From assembly GCF_014859475.1 (NCBI RefSeq), contig NZ_JACUUE010000007.1:1-37085 (forward strand): DNA of 37,085 bases, written 5' to 3'. This stretch comes from Rhodoferax sp. (GTDB taxonomy: Bacteria > Pseudomonadota > Gammaproteobacteria > Burkholderiales > Burkholderiaceae_C). Positions within the stretch are counted from its first letter, which is position 1, and each line of letters starts with the position of its first letter. Below, in pieces: positions 15,645-24,358 of this stretch. The position numbers and the translations under genes were made by a program. Below the pieces are notes generated by a model. It did no database searches and was not told where the DNA came from. It worked only from the letters and a program-made list of their open reading frames with translations.

Positions 15645-16145
15645 TTAGCGCCCGCGCCGCACGCGTAGCAGTTCGTCAAGGATCAGGCAGGCGGCGCCCA
15701 CAGTGATGGCGCTGTCGGCCACGTTGAAGGCCGGAAAATGCCAGCCGCGCCAATAAAAGTCAAGAAAATCAACCACATAACCGTACATCACGCGGTCAAT
15801 CACATTGCCCACGGCACCGCCCAGAATGCTGGCAAGGGCAAAGGCGAACAATTTTTGACCGGCATGGTTTTTCAGCATCCACACGATCAACAATGCCGCC
15901 CCGACACCAATGGCGGTAAAAAACCAGCGCTGCCAGCCGCCGGCGCCGGCCAGAAAAGAAAACGCAGCGCCGCTGTTATGCACCCGCACAATGTTGAAGA
16001 ACGAGGTGACCGCAGTGCTGTCACCCAATTGGTAATAGCCCATGATCAGCACCTTGGTGAACTGGTCGGCGATCAGAATCAACACGGCCCAGCCGAGCCA
16101 GCCCAGCACGCTGGCCTTGGACGCGCCGAAGGTTTGGCGCGCCAT
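15645..16145 (-). CDS. lspA: Lipoprotein signal peptidase (signal peptidase II)
   Basis: A 166-residue inner-membrane aspartyl protease that cleaves prolipoprotein signal peptides. Four membrane segments are visible, and the catalytic Asp residues lie in [15 protein letters not shown] and FNVADSAI. The substrate of globomycin-type inhibition is this site by family knowledge. The start at 16145 overlaps the ileS stop by one base (TGATG), the standard ileS-lspA arrangement; the longer track start lies inside ileS. Confidence 0.95.
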   Translation of the reverse strand: MARQTFGASKASVLGWLGWAVLILIADQFTKVLIMGYYQLGDSTAVTSFFNIVRVHNSGAAFSFLAGAGGWQRWFFTAIGVGAALLIVWMLKNHAGQKLFAFALASILGGAVGNVIDRVMYGYVVDFLDFYWRGWHFPAFNVADSAITVGAACLILDELLRVRRGR

Positions 16146-19036
16146 CAGGCCACCGTGCGGGTTTCCCCGGAGCCAAACAGGTTGCTGATGCAGCGGCCAC
16201 ACAGCGTGGGGTGGGTGCTGTCTGCACCGATGTCGTCGCGGTAGTGCCAGCAGCGCTCGCACTTGACCCCGGTCGAGGGGCTGACCGCGATGGCCAGGGC
16301 ATCCCCGCTGCGCAAGTCGATGGCGGAGGTGATGAAGACAAACTTCAGGTCGTCGCCCAGGCTCGCCAGCAGCGCGTGGTCGTCAGCACCGACCGTCAAG
16401 CTGACCTCGGCTTGCAGCGATGAGCCTAGCTTGCTGTCAGCGCGCAGCACTTCAATCTCTTTGTTGACCGCGTCGCGCAGCTCGCGAATGCGCGACCACT
16501 TGGCCAACAGCGCAGCGTCGGCTCCAGCCAGGGCGACATACTGGTCCATGAAAATAGAGTCGCGCGTGGCGGCAGGTGTCTTGCCGGCTGTGCCCAGCAC
16601 GGCCCAGGCTTCCTCTGCGGTAAAGCTCAGGAACGGCGCCATCCAGCGCAGCATGGCCTGGGTGATTTGCCACAGCGCGGTTTGTGCGCTGCGCCTGGCC
16701 AGTGATTTGGGCGCGGTGGTGTAGAGCCGGTCTTTCAGCACATCGAGGTAGAACGAGCCCAGGTCTTCACTGCAATAAATCTGCAGCTTGGCCACCACCG
16801 GGTGAAATTCATAGACCTCAAAATGCGCCAGGATGTCGGCCTGCAGTTGCGCTGCACGGCTCAGCGCGTAGCGGTCGATCTCCAACAGCTGATCCAGCGG
16901 CACGGCATCCACGGCCGGGTCAAAGTCTTGCGTGTTGGCCAGCAAAAACTTGAGCGTGTTGCGGATGCGGCGGTAGGTGTCCACCACGCGCGCCAGAATT
17001 TTGTCGTCGCCGGCAATGTCGCCCGAATAGTCGCTGGCGGCCACCCACAGGCGGATGATTTCGGCGCCCAGCTTCTTGCTGGTTTCCTGCGGGTCAACGC
17101 CGTTGCCAGCGCTTTTGCTCATCTTGTGGCCCTTGCTGTCCACCGTAAAGCCGTGCGTCAGGATGCCTTTGTAGGGCGCGCGGCCGTACATGGCGCAGGC
17201 GGTCAACAGGGACGAGTGGAACCAGCCACGGTGCTGGTCGTGACCTTCGAGGTACAGGTCGGCCTCGGGACCGCTTTCGTGACCCGCGCCCGCGTGCGAG
17301 CCCTTGAGCACCGTGGTGTGCGTGGTGCCCGAGTCAAACCAGACTTCCAGAATGTCGCTGCTCTTGGTGTAGTGTGGCGCATCGCCCGCGCAGCCCACTT
17401 GCGCCAGAATCTCTTCAGTGCTGGCCTTGCTCCAGGCCTCGATGCCACCGGCCTCGACCATTGTTGCGGCCAGGTCCAGAATCTCCATGGTGCGCGGGTG
17501 CAAATCCCCCGAGTCCTTGTGCAAAAAGAAGGGCAGCGGCACGCCCCAACTGCGCTGGCGGCTGATGCACCAGTCGGGCCGCCCGGCGATCATGTCGCGC
17601 AGCCGAACCTTGCCGTTTTCCGGGTAAAAAGCAGTTTCTTCGATGGCGGCGAGTGCCATGTTGCGCAGCGTGTCGGGCGCCTTGTCCTTGGTGAAGACCC
17701 CCTCGCCCGCGTCCATGCGAATGAACCACTGCGCGGCGGCGCGGTAGATTACCGGTGTCTTGTGGCGCCAGCAATGCGGGTAGCTGTGGGTGATGTCGGT
17801 GGTGCAAAACAGCCGACCGGCCTCGCGCAGCGTGTTGATGATGACAGGGCAGGCTTTCCAGATGTGCTGGCCGCCAAACAGTGGGAAGTCTGCCGCATAC
17901 GTGCCGTTGCCCTGCACCGGATTCAGAATGTCGTCATAAGCCATGCCGTTCGCCACACAGCTGTTGAAGTCTTCCACGCCATAGGCAGGCGCCGAGTGCA
18001 CGATGCCGGTGCCGTCAGACGCGCTAACGTAGTCAGCCAGATACACCGGGCTCAGGCGATCGAAGCCTGCGTCCACATGGGCGAATGGGTGCTTGAAGTT
18101 GATGCCGCCCAGCGCCTTGCCGTTGACGGTGGCCAGCACGCTGCCGCTCAGGCCGAAGCGCTCGAGGCAGGCGGCGACCAGGTCTTGCGCCAGCACCAGC
18201 AGACCACGTTCGGTATCGACCAGCGCGTAGGTGAGTTCGGGGTGCGCGTTGAGCGCCTGGTTGGCCGGGATGGTCCAGGCGGTGGTGGTCCAGATCACGG
18301 CAAAGGCGTCTTTGGCCAGCGCGCTCAGGCCAAAGGCTGCGGCCAGCTTGGCCGGCTCGGCGCACAAAAAGCCCGCGTCCAGCGTTTGCGACTTCTTGTC
18401 GGCGTATTCAATCTCGAACTCGGCCAGACTGGAGCCACAGTCAAAACACCAGTAAACGGGTTTGAGGCCCCGGTAAACAAAACCACGCTCGATGACGCGC
18501 TTGAAGGCGCGAATCTCGTCGGCCTCGTTCTTGAAGTCCATGGTGCGGTACGGGTGATCCCAATCGCCCAGCACGCCCAGACGTTTGAAGTCCTGGCGCT
18601 GCAGGTCGATTTGCTCGGTGGCGTAGGCGCGGCTTTTGCCTTGCATGTCGTCACGCGCGAGCTTGCGGCCAAATTTCTTCTCGATGGCGTTTTCGATCGG
18701 CAGACCGTGGCAGTCCCAGCCGGGAATATACGCGGCATCGAGCCCCTTGAGCTGGCGCGCCTTGACGATCATGTCTTTCAGAATCTTGTTGACAGCGTGG
18801 CCCATGTGGATGGCACCGTTGGCATAGGGCGGGCCGTCGTGCAGCACAAACTTCTGACAGCCGCAGCGGGCCGCGCGCAGCTTTTGGTACAGGCCTTGTT
18901 CTTCCCACTGCTTCACCCATTGCGGCTCGCGCTTGGGCAGGTCGCCGCGCATGGGGAATGGCGTGTCGGGCAGGTTCAGCGTGCTGCGGTAATCGGCTTT
19001 GCCGGCGGAGCCAGCGTCTGTGGTGTTAGTTGTCAT
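16145..19036 (-). CDS. ileS: Isoleucyl-tRNA synthetase
   Basis: A 963-residue class I aminoacyl-tRNA synthetase charging tRNA-Ile. The HIGH motif is HMGH at residues 77-80, and KMSKSAGN marks the second ATP site. The editing domain ([14 protein letters not shown]) lies between them. The C-terminal zinc motif is CERCWHY followed by LCGRC. Length is close to the bacterial type 1 enzyme (about 940 residues). The ATG at 19036 lies 11 nt inside the end of ribF, so the two are translationally linked. A 773-residue antisense ORF in the track over this gene is a shadow. Confidence 0.97.
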   Translation of the reverse strand: MTTNTTDAGSAGKADYRSTLNLPDTPFPMRGDLPKREPQWVKQWEEQGLYQKLRAARCGCQKFVLHDGPPYANGAIHMGHAVNKILKDMIVKARQLKGLDAAYIPGWDCHGLPIENAIEKKFGRKLARDDMQGKSRAYATEQIDLQRQDFKRLGVLGDWDHPYRTMDFKNEADEIRAFKRVIERGFVYRGLKPVYWCFDCGSSLAEFEIEYADKKSQTLDAGFLCAEPAKLAAAFGLSALAKDAFAVIWTTTAWTIPANQALNAHPELTYALVDTERGLLVLAQDLVAACLERFGLSGSVLATVNGKALGGINFKHPFAHVDAGFDRLSPVYLADYVSASDGTGIVHSAPAYGVEDFNSCVANGMAYDDILNPVQGNGTYAADFPLFGGQHIWKACPVIINTLREAGRLFCTTDITHSYPHCWRHKTPVIYRAAAQWFIRMDAGEGVFTKDKAPDTLRNMALAAIEETAFYPENGKVRLRDMIAGRPDWCISRQRSWGVPLPFFLHKDSGDLHPRTMEILDLAATMVEAGGIEAWSKASTEEILAQVGCAGDAPHYTKSSDILEVWFDSGTTHTTVLKGSHAGAGHESGPEADLYLEGHDQHRGWFHSSLLTACAMYGRAPYKGILTHGFTVDSKGHKMSKSAGNGVDPQETSKKLGAEIIRLWVAASDYSGDIAGDDKILARVVDTYRRIRNTLKFLLANTQDFDPAVDAVPLDQLLEIDRYALSRAAQLQADILAHFEVYEFHPVVAKLQIYCSEDLGSFYLDVLKDRLYTTAPKSLARRSAQTALWQITQAMLRWMAPFLSFTAEEAWAVLGTAGKTPAATRDSIFMDQYVALAGADAALLAKWSRIRELRDAVNKEIEVLRADSKLGSSLQAEVSLTVGADDHALLASLGDDLKFVFITSAIDLRSGDALAIAVSPSTGVKCERCWHYRDDIGADSTHPTLCGRCISNLFGSGETRTVA

Positions 19037-20012
19037 GGTGGGGCAAGGTGGCAAAGTAGGCACGGGCGTGATCGCAGTCCTGGCGGATGCCAGCGGTCAA
19101 AGCGTCCAGGGAGTCGTACTTGAGTTCGTCGTGCAGTTTGTGGAGAAGTTCCACGCGCACAATTTTACCGTAGGCACCCTCGGCGCCCAAGTGGGCGGGC
19201 CAGTCCAGGCAATGGGTTTCCAGCAGCACCCGTCCGCCGTTGACGTCTCTGGGGTCGAGCGACGGGCGGATGCCCAGATTGGCGACGCCCATTAACGGGA
19301 TTTCGGCCAAACCATGCACCAGCACCGCAAAGATGCCGCTGGCCGCAGGCTTCCAGTGGGCAAAGCGCTGGTTCAGGGTCTTAAAGCCCAGGCTGCGGCC
19401 CAGTTTGCGGCCATGCACCACATGGCCCGAGATGCGGTAGGGGTGGCCCATCAGGCGGGTGGCGTCCGCCATGCGGCCCTCGAACAGCGCCTCGCGCACG
19501 GCCGAGCTCGACACCCGCAGGCCATGCACCTCATAGCTGTTCATGCGGGCCACGTCAAAGCCCTGCCTGAGTCCGGCGGCATCGAGCATGGCGTAGTCGC
19601 CGGCACGGCGCTGTCCGAAGCGAAAATCGTCGCCCACCAGCACATACCGGGCACCAAGCCCTTGCAACAACACCTGGTCGATGAAAGCCTGCGGCGACAG
19701 GTTGGCCAGCTGCGCGTCAAACGGCAGCACCACCGTTTGATCAACACCGCATTGCGCCAGGTCAATGAGTTTGTCGCGCAGCGTACCCACGCGCGCCGGC
19801 GCCAAAGCGGGGTTTCGCGTAAGGCCGGCAAAAAAGTCGCGCGGATGCGGCTCGAAAGTCAAGGCGCAACAGGGCACACCGCGCTGCTGCGCTTCGCCCT
19901 TGAGCAGACTCAGCATGGCCTGGTGGCCACGGTGCACGCCGTCGAAATTGCCAATCGTCAAGGCACAAGCCGGCGCGATCTCAGGATGTTTGAAGCCGCG
20001 ATAAATCTTCAT
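19026..20012 (-). CDS. ribF: Bifunctional riboflavin kinase / FAD synthetase
   Basis: A 328-residue enzyme that phosphorylates riboflavin to FMN and adenylates FMN to FAD. The adenylyltransferase half has [16 protein letters not shown] near residue 20, [16 protein letters not shown], and SSSAVREAL. The kinase half from about residue 185 has [19 protein letters not shown] and HCLDW. I place the start at the ATG at 20012 (MKIYRGF), which matches the usual N-terminus; the upstream 79 residues of the track ORF lie in the promoter region. It leads the ribF-ileS-lspA operon. FAD from this enzyme would load the BLUF sensor and flavoproteins of the window. Confidence 0.95.
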   Translation of the reverse strand: MKIYRGFKHPEIAPACALTIGNFDGVHRGHQAMLSLLKGEAQQRGVPCCALTFEPHPRDFFAGLTRNPALAPARVGTLRDKLIDLAQCGVDQTVVLPFDAQLANLSPQAFIDQVLLQGLGARYVLVGDDFRFGQRRAGDYAMLDAAGLRQGFDVARMNSYEVHGLRVSSSAVREALFEGRMADATRLMGHPYRISGHVVHGRKLGRSLGFKTLNQRFAHWKPAASGIFAVLVHGLAEIPLMGVANLGIRPSLDPRDVNGGRVLLETHCLDWPAHLGAEGAYGKIVRVELLHKLHDELKYDSLDALTAGIRQDCDHARAYFATLPHHDN

Positions 20013-20024
20013 TATTTGATATTG

Positions 20025-20053
20025 ATTTGATAGCATGGCGCGCATATTGTCAA
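20025..20053 (-). promoter_or_regulatory. Sigma-70-like promoter for ribF
   Basis: On the minus strand a perfect TTGACA (20048-20053) is followed by a 17-base spacer and TCAAAT (20025-20030, four of six matches to TATAAT). It lies just before the ribF start at 20012, which leaves a very short leader. The -35 is strong and the spacing ideal; the -10 is only fair. Confidence 0.45.
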
Positions 20054-20181
20054 AGCGCTTGACGTTAATTCGACATTGAAAGGGAGTATATTGTGCCTTG
20101 GATGCACGCATGGCTCGCCTTGCTGGCACCGTTTGCGCTGCAAAGGTTTGTTCGGATTGCGTACTTTTCAGGAGTCGTGTT

Positions 20182-20739
20182 TTGAAAGTCTTGAAACTGT
20201 CAGCCCAGGGCTTGCCCCAATCGTGGATTTCGCTTGAACAAGCGGTCATTCATTACGCCGCCCAAGATGTGCGCTGGGAAATGGGTGGCCAGGTGGCGGT
20301 GTTTCATGGCGGTCACAACGCCCGCACGGGCCAGCAGTCGATCATCACCATCTCGAGCATCATCGGCACCAAGGGCGTGCCCAACATCAACCCGTTCGAA
20401 CTCAAACCCGGCCTGACCAACAGCAAACTGTTTGCCCGCGACCGCAACCTGTGCGCCTACTGTGGCGATTTGTTTGACGAGCATGACCTGACGCGCGAAC
20501 ACATCATTCCTTTTGCCCAAAACGGCATCGACAACTGGATGAACGTGGTCACGGCATGCCGCCCCTGCAACCACCGCAAAAGCCATCGCACGCCCGAGCA
20601 GGCCCATATGCCGCTGCGCTACACGCCTTACGTGCCCAGTCTGTGGGAAGACTTTATCTTGCGCAATCGCCGCATTCTGGCGGATCAAATGGAATTCTTG
20701 ATGGCGCACGTGCCCAAGTCATCACGTTTGGCGGCCTGA
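20182..20739 (+). CDS. HNH endonuclease
   Basis: A 185-residue protein with a C-terminal HNH domain. The zinc-binding pairs LCAYCG and CRPCNHRK flank LTREHIIPF and NWMNVVTAC, which carry the His, Asn and His of the ββα-metal site. The N-terminal half (VLKLSAQGLPQSWISLEQA) is shared by a family of stand-alone bacterial HNH proteins of unknown role. The track ORF starts at 20098, but I choose TTG at 20182. AGGAG sits 7 bases before it, and the family N-terminus starts there. It is 33 nt upstream of the DNA ligase gene, which may or may not be functional pairing. Confidence 0.83.
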   Translation: MKVLKLSAQGLPQSWISLEQAVIHYAAQDVRWEMGGQVAVFHGGHNARTGQQSIITISSIIGTKGVPNINPFELKPGLTNSKLFARDRNLCAYCGDLFDEHDLTREHIIPFAQNGIDNWMNVVTACRPCNHRKSHRTPEQAHMPLRYTPYVPSLWEDFILRNRRILADQMEFLMAHVPKSSRLAA

Positions 20740-20772
20740 TACTTTTGTGCAGGTTGGTTTCAGGGAGTAAAA

Positions 20773-21666
20773 ATGATGAATCAGCGATTGATCTGGCGCA
20801 TGACGCCCTTGTGTGTGCTGCTGGGCAGTGTCTTTGCCACGAGCGCCTGGTCGGCCAGCGCGGCACCTGCGGCGGCTCAAGTGGTCGGCACCGCCGCGCA
20901 GCCCGCGCTCATGCACGCCAAACTTTGGCCAGCGGGCCTGGACCCCAAACCCTATCTGGTGAGTGAGAAGCTCGACGGCGTGCGCGCTGTTTGGGATGGC
21001 CACAACTTGCGGTTTCGCAGCGGGCTGCCCATTGCCGCGCCCGGCTGGTTTACCGCCGGGCTGCCCAAAACACCGCTGGACGGCGAGTTGTGGCTGGGCC
21101 GGGGCCGCTTTGACGAACTCTCTGGCACGGTGCGCAAAAAAGTGCCCGTGGAGGCCGAGTGGCGCCAACTGCGCTACATGATTTTTGACTTGCCCGGTGC
21201 CGTGGGCTCGTTTGCAGAACGCACGGCGCGCATCACCGCAATACTGGCGCAGGCACGCCAGCCCTGGCTGCAAGCGGTGGCGCAAACACAGGTCAGCCAT
21301 GCTGACAGCCTGCAGGCCTTGCTGAATCAAACGGTCAAGGAAGGCGGCGAAGGCCTGGTGCTGCACCGCGCCAACGCCCTGTGGTCACCTGGGCGCAGCG
21401 ATGCCCTGCTCAAACTCAAACCCATGCCCGATGAAGAGGCGCGGGTGGTGGCGCATCTGCCGGGCAAGGGCAAGCATGCCGGGCGCATGGGTGCCCTGTT
21501 GCTGGTCATGCCCGACGGCCAGCAGTTTGCCCTGGGCACGGGGTTCAGCGACGCCGAGCGCGCCGACCCGCCCCCGGTGGGCGCCACCGTGACCTACCGT
21601 TACCGCAGCCGCACGCCCAACGGGCTGCCCCGGTTTGCCTCGTTCATGCGGGTGCAGCCACAATAA
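20773..21666 (+). CDS. Exported ATP-dependent DNA ligase (LigE type)
   Basis: A 297-residue minimal ATP-dependent ligase with an N-terminal signal peptide (LCVLLGSVFATSAWSASA). Motif I with the adenylated Lys is EKLDGVRAVWDG. Motif III includes LDGELWLG and MIFDLPG; motif IV is EGLVLH and motif V LLKLKPMP. An OB domain ends the protein, and no extra DNA-binding domain is present. LigE enzymes are thought to act in the periplasm, possibly on DNA taken up from outside. The main chromosomal ligase would be NAD-dependent LigA, not seen here. The start is ATGATG at 20773 after CAGGGAG. It precedes greB by 5 nt. Confidence 0.87.
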   Translation: MMNQRLIWRMTPLCVLLGSVFATSAWSASAAPAAAQVVGTAAQPALMHAKLWPAGLDPKPYLVSEKLDGVRAVWDGHNLRFRSGLPIAAPGWFTAGLPKTPLDGELWLGRGRFDELSGTVRKKVPVEAEWRQLRYMIFDLPGAVGSFAERTARITAILAQARQPWLQAVAQTQVSHADSLQALLNQTVKEGGEGLVLHRANALWSPGRSDALLKLKPMPDEEARVVAHLPGKGKHAGRMGALLLVMPDGQQFALGTGFSDAERADPPPVGATVTYRYRSRTPNGLPRFASFMRVQPQ

Positions 21667-21671
21667 CAGGC

Positions 21672-22226
21672 ATGAGCAAAGCCTTTACCAAAGAATCCGA
21701 CAACGAGGACGAAGACGACGATAGCCGTCTGCCGCCATTGCCTCCCGGTGGCAAAAACTACATCACGCCCCAAGGCTTCGCCACCCTGCGCCACGAACTC
21801 AAAACGCTGATTGACGTGACCCGTCCCAAGATGGTGGAGGCAGTGCATTGGGCGGCCAGCAATGGCGACCGCTCGGAAAACGCGGACTACCACTATGGCA
21901 AAAAGCGCCTGCGAGAAATTGACCGGCGCATCCGTTTTCTGATCAAGCGTCTTGAAATTGCCGAAGTGGCCGATCCGTCGCTGCACTTTGGCACGACCCG
22001 AATATTCTTTGGTGCCACCGTGACCTATGTGGATGCGCAGGGCGAGCAGCGCACCGTGAAGATCATGGGCATTGACGAGGCCAATAGCGCGCAAGGTGAG
22101 GTCAGCTGGATCTCGCCGATTGCACGCACGCTGCTCAAGGCCGAGGAGGGTGATGTGCTCAAGCTGGTCATGCCGGACCGGGTGGACGAGATCGAGGTCA
22201 TCAAGGTGTGCTACCCGCGCCCCTGA
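21672..22226 (+). CDS. greB: Transcription elongation factor GreB
   Basis: A 184-residue factor that enters the RNA polymerase secondary channel and triggers cleavage of backtracked transcripts. The coiled-coil tip is seen in ASNGDRSENADYHYGKKRLREID, quoted here only in part (GDRSENADYHYGKKR), with the catalytic Asp-Glu. YGKKRLREIDRRIRFL marks GreB rather than GreA. The C-terminal domain carries GEVSWISPIARTLL. The acidic N-terminus (DNEDEDDDS) is an extension. It is 5 nt after the ligase gene, so the two are likely co-transcribed. Confidence 0.94.
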   Translation: MSKAFTKESDNEDEDDDSRLPPLPPGGKNYITPQGFATLRHELKTLIDVTRPKMVEAVHWAASNGDRSENADYHYGKKRLREIDRRIRFLIKRLEIAEVADPSLHFGTTRIFFGATVTYVDAQGEQRTVKIMGIDEANSAQGEVSWISPIARTLLKAEEGDVLKLVMPDRVDEIEVIKVCYPRP

Positions 22227-22230
22227 GACG

Positions 22231-22410
22231 ATGGCTTGCTGTACGACAGCCGGTCAGCCAGGCACCGCCATCAGCGTCGAGACACTCAACGGCGTTGTGA
22301 TGCTGTGCGGGTTTGCCAAGAGCGCCACTGAGAAAGTGGCTGCCGAGAGCATTGCACGCAAAGTCAATGGCGTGAAGTCCGTCAGGAACGAGATCGTCAT
22401 CCAGCCTTGA
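22231..22410 (+). pseudogene. Broken BON-domain protein remnant
   Basis: A 59-codon frame encodes the back half of a BON domain: GTAISVETLNGVVMLCGF, then SATEKVAAESIARKV and NGVKSVRNEIVI. The front half is missing. In another frame just ahead (ggcttgctgtacgacagc) GLLYDS resembles the lost ADS/LL part of the domain, so a frameshift near 22262 seems to separate the two. BON proteins of the OsmY type are periplasmic and bind lipids. No ribosome binding site precedes the ATG. It abuts greB and marks the left edge of the ttr block. Confidence 0.65.
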
Positions 22411-22501
22411 ACGGCAGGACCCCGGCGCGGTGTGCGCTTGGTAGGCGATAGGGACTTTTACCTAGGGCCATGCCCCTTTGTTCTGATTTTCAATTCTGAG
22501 C

Positions 22502-22544
22502 GCAAAGCTTAATCTTGCTCCGTCATCAAAAAACGGAGCTTTGC
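22502..22544 (+). promoter_or_regulatory. Hairpin masking the ttrB ribosome binding site
   Basis: GCTCCGT (22517-22523) pairs perfectly with ACGGAGC (22533-22539), which holds the GGAG ribosome binding site. GCAAAGCT (22502-22509) pairs perfectly with AGCTTTGC (22537-22544), ending directly before the ATG at 22545. The two helices share AGC, so they compete, or stack with a 10-base bulge. Either way the site is paired. This suggests translational control of the reductase operon, for example by temperature, a protein or ribosome state. The trigger is not visible. Confidence 0.55.
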
Positions 22545-23276
22545 ATGAGTGCTCATCCAGATTTTTCCCGGCGCGCCTTTTTCGCGGCCTTGCCGGCAGT
22601 CACCGCGGGTCTGGCCGTCCCGGCCATGGCTGCAGAAGTAGCCGGGCCGCATTGGTCGATGTTGGTGGACACCCGGCGTTGCATCGCCTGCCAGGCCTGT
22701 ACCATGGCCTGCGCCATGGAAAACGCCTCCCCAGATGGGCAGTTTCGCACGGTGGTGGCGACCTACGCGGTGACTGGCCAGGACGGCAAAACCGGCCTCT
22801 CCGTGCTGCCGCGTTTGTGCAACCACTGCGACGAGCCGCCCTGTATTCCCGTGTGTCCGGTGGGCGCCACCTTCAAACGGGAAGACGGCATTGTGCTGGT
22901 GGACGGCGACCGCTGCGTGGGCTGTGCCTACTGCGTCCAGGCTTGCCCGTACGACGCGCGCTTCATCAATCACGACACCGGCAAGGCCGACAAGTGCACC
23001 TTCTGCAGCCACCGGCTCGAAGCCGGACTGCTACCCGCTTGCGTCGAAACCTGTGTGGGCGGCGCCCGCATATTTGGCGACATCAATGATCCGAACAGCG
23101 AGATCAGCCAGCGCTTGAAGGCGGCGCAGGGGCAGATTCAGGTGCTGAAACCCGAAGCCAAAACCTCCCCCAGGGTTTTTTACATTGGTCTTGACGACCA
23201 CCTGAAGGGGCGTGTGGACGGCACTTCTGCCGCCGACATGATGTGGCGTCCGAGCCAACAAGGAGCATCAACATGA
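22545..23276 (+). CDS. ttrB: Tetrathionate reductase subunit B (4x[4Fe-4S])
   Basis: A 243-residue electron-transfer subunit carrying electrons from TtrC to TtrA. It begins with a twin-arginine-like signal (FSRRAFFAALPAVTAG). Four cysteine motifs follow: CIACQACTMAC, CNHCDEPPCIPVCP, CVGCAYCVQACP and CTFCSHRLEAGLLPAC. The set matches four [4Fe-4S] clusters of the DmsB/NrfC type. The ATG at 22545 is preceded by GGAG within a hairpin. The stop overlaps the ttrC start by 4 nt. The tetrathionate assignment rests on the TtrB/C/A/S/R set; a related polysulfide or other sulfur-oxyanion substrate is possible. Confidence 0.87.
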   Translation: MSAHPDFSRRAFFAALPAVTAGLAVPAMAAEVAGPHWSMLVDTRRCIACQACTMACAMENASPDGQFRTVVATYAVTGQDGKTGLSVLPRLCNHCDEPPCIPVCPVGATFKREDGIVLVDGDRCVGCAYCVQACPYDARFINHDTGKADKCTFCSHRLEAGLLPACVETCVGGARIFGDINDPNSEISQRLKAAQGQIQVLKPEAKTSPRVFYIGLDDHLKGRVDGTSAADMMWRPSQQGAST

Positions 23277-24358
23277 ACACGACGATTGAAATTCTGGGTT
23301 TTGCGCGGGAACCGGCCTGGTTACCGTGGGCCGTTACCTATTTCTTTTTGATCGGCATTTCCACCAGTGCCTTCTTCCTGTCCTTGCCGGGGCTTGCCTG
23401 GCACCATCCCGACTGGCGCCATGTGTCACGGCGGGCGTTGCTGGTGGCGCTGGTCTGCGGCTTGGCCGGCCCGGTCGCCTTGCTGGCCGACCTGCACCAG
23501 CCAGGACGATTCCTCAATTTCTACCTGCACCCGAATTTGGGCTCGTGGATGGCCTGGGGGTCCTTCTTTATTCCGCTGTACCTGTCCGGACTGTTCCTTT
23601 ACACCTGGCTCTGTTTGCGTCCTCAACTGGCCGCATTGGGCAAATCCGACGACAAGTTTGCGGGGGTCTATCGCATGCTGGCCTTGGGCGGCCATGACAA
23701 CCCGGGCGCCATCAAGGCGGCGGCGCTTCTGGGCGGCATCGGCGCTGCGCTGATCCTGCTCTACACCGGCATGGAGGTGATGGTGGTGCAGGCCCGCCCA
23801 ATGTGGCACAGCCCGGTGCTGCCACTGCTCTTTTTGGTCACTGCGCTGAGCGGCGGCTTGGGCATGACGGGCCTGTTTGAAGCGTTGAACGGCAACAATA
23901 AGGCTGCGCCTTTGCTCAATCGCTGGCTGGTGCGCAGTCAGTGGGCGACCCTGCTGTTACTGCTGGTCTGGTTGCTGGCTGGTGCTTCCGGTTTATCGAG
24001 TGCAGCAGCCGAAGCGCTGGCCGCGATGCAGGGCGAGTTCAGCTGGTGGGTCACTGGCGCCTGGCTGATTGGCAGCACCCTGCTGACGCTGTGGCTCGCC
24101 AGCTCCCGTCGTCATACGCTGATCCTGCCGGCGCTGTTCGCCCTGCAGGGCGCCTGGACGGTGCGCTGGGTTGTCCTGATGACCAGCCAGAGCCTGCCCA
24201 AGATGGGCGCCACCACCCACGACTATTTCCTGACCCTGACGCCCGATGGCCTGCTTGGCATCGTCGGCATGGTCGGTCTGTGTCTCACCATTTACATTGT
24301 TCTGACCAGCCTCATCCCTTGCGACGATCTGGCGCAAGACCGCGGAGTTCAATCATGA
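23273..24358 (+). CDS. ttrC: Tetrathionate reductase subunit C (NrfD-like membrane subunit)
   Basis: A 361-residue polytopic membrane protein of the NrfD/PsrC family with about nine hydrophobic helices. It oxidises quinol and anchors the reductase. Family-like segments include YFFLIGISTSAFFLSL, LADLHQPGRFLNFYL and MEVMVVQARPMWHS. It begins with ATG at 23273 inside the ttrB stop (ATGA) and ends in the same way over ttrA, so all three are translated as one unit. The track ORF starts 30 bases earlier inside ttrB and is not used. Confidence 0.87.
   Translation: MNTTIEILGFAREPAWLPWAVTYFFLIGISTSAFFLSLPGLAWHHPDWRHVSRRALLVALVCGLAGPVALLADLHQPGRFLNFYLHPNLGSWMAWGSFFIPLYLSGLFLYTWLCLRPQLAALGKSDDKFAGVYRMLALGGHDNPGAIKAAALLGGIGAALILLYTGMEVMVVQARPMWHSPVLPLLFLVTALSGGLGMTGLFEALNGNNKAAPLLNRWLVRSQWATLLLLLVWLLAGASGLSSAAAEALAAMQGEFSWWVTGAWLIGSTLLTLWLASSRRHTLILPALFALQGAWTVRWVVLMTSQSLPKMGATTHDYFLTLTPDGLLGIVGMVGLCLTIYIVLTSLIPCDDLAQDRGVQS

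Noticed and set aside
16802-19123. 773-residue open frame antisense to ileS
   Set aside because: Long but without family motifs; it is the complement of a GC-rich, strongly conserved gene and has no start signals.
22516-22530. TTGCTCCGTCATCAA as an FNR box for ttrB
   Set aside because: The half-sites are one base too far apart, the left half is imperfect, and it lies inside the leader hairpin close to the start codon.
23941-24354. N-terminal extension of ttrA to 23941
   Set aside because: This part lies in ttrC in another frame; the ATG at 24355 begins the leader and overlaps the ttrC stop in the usual way.
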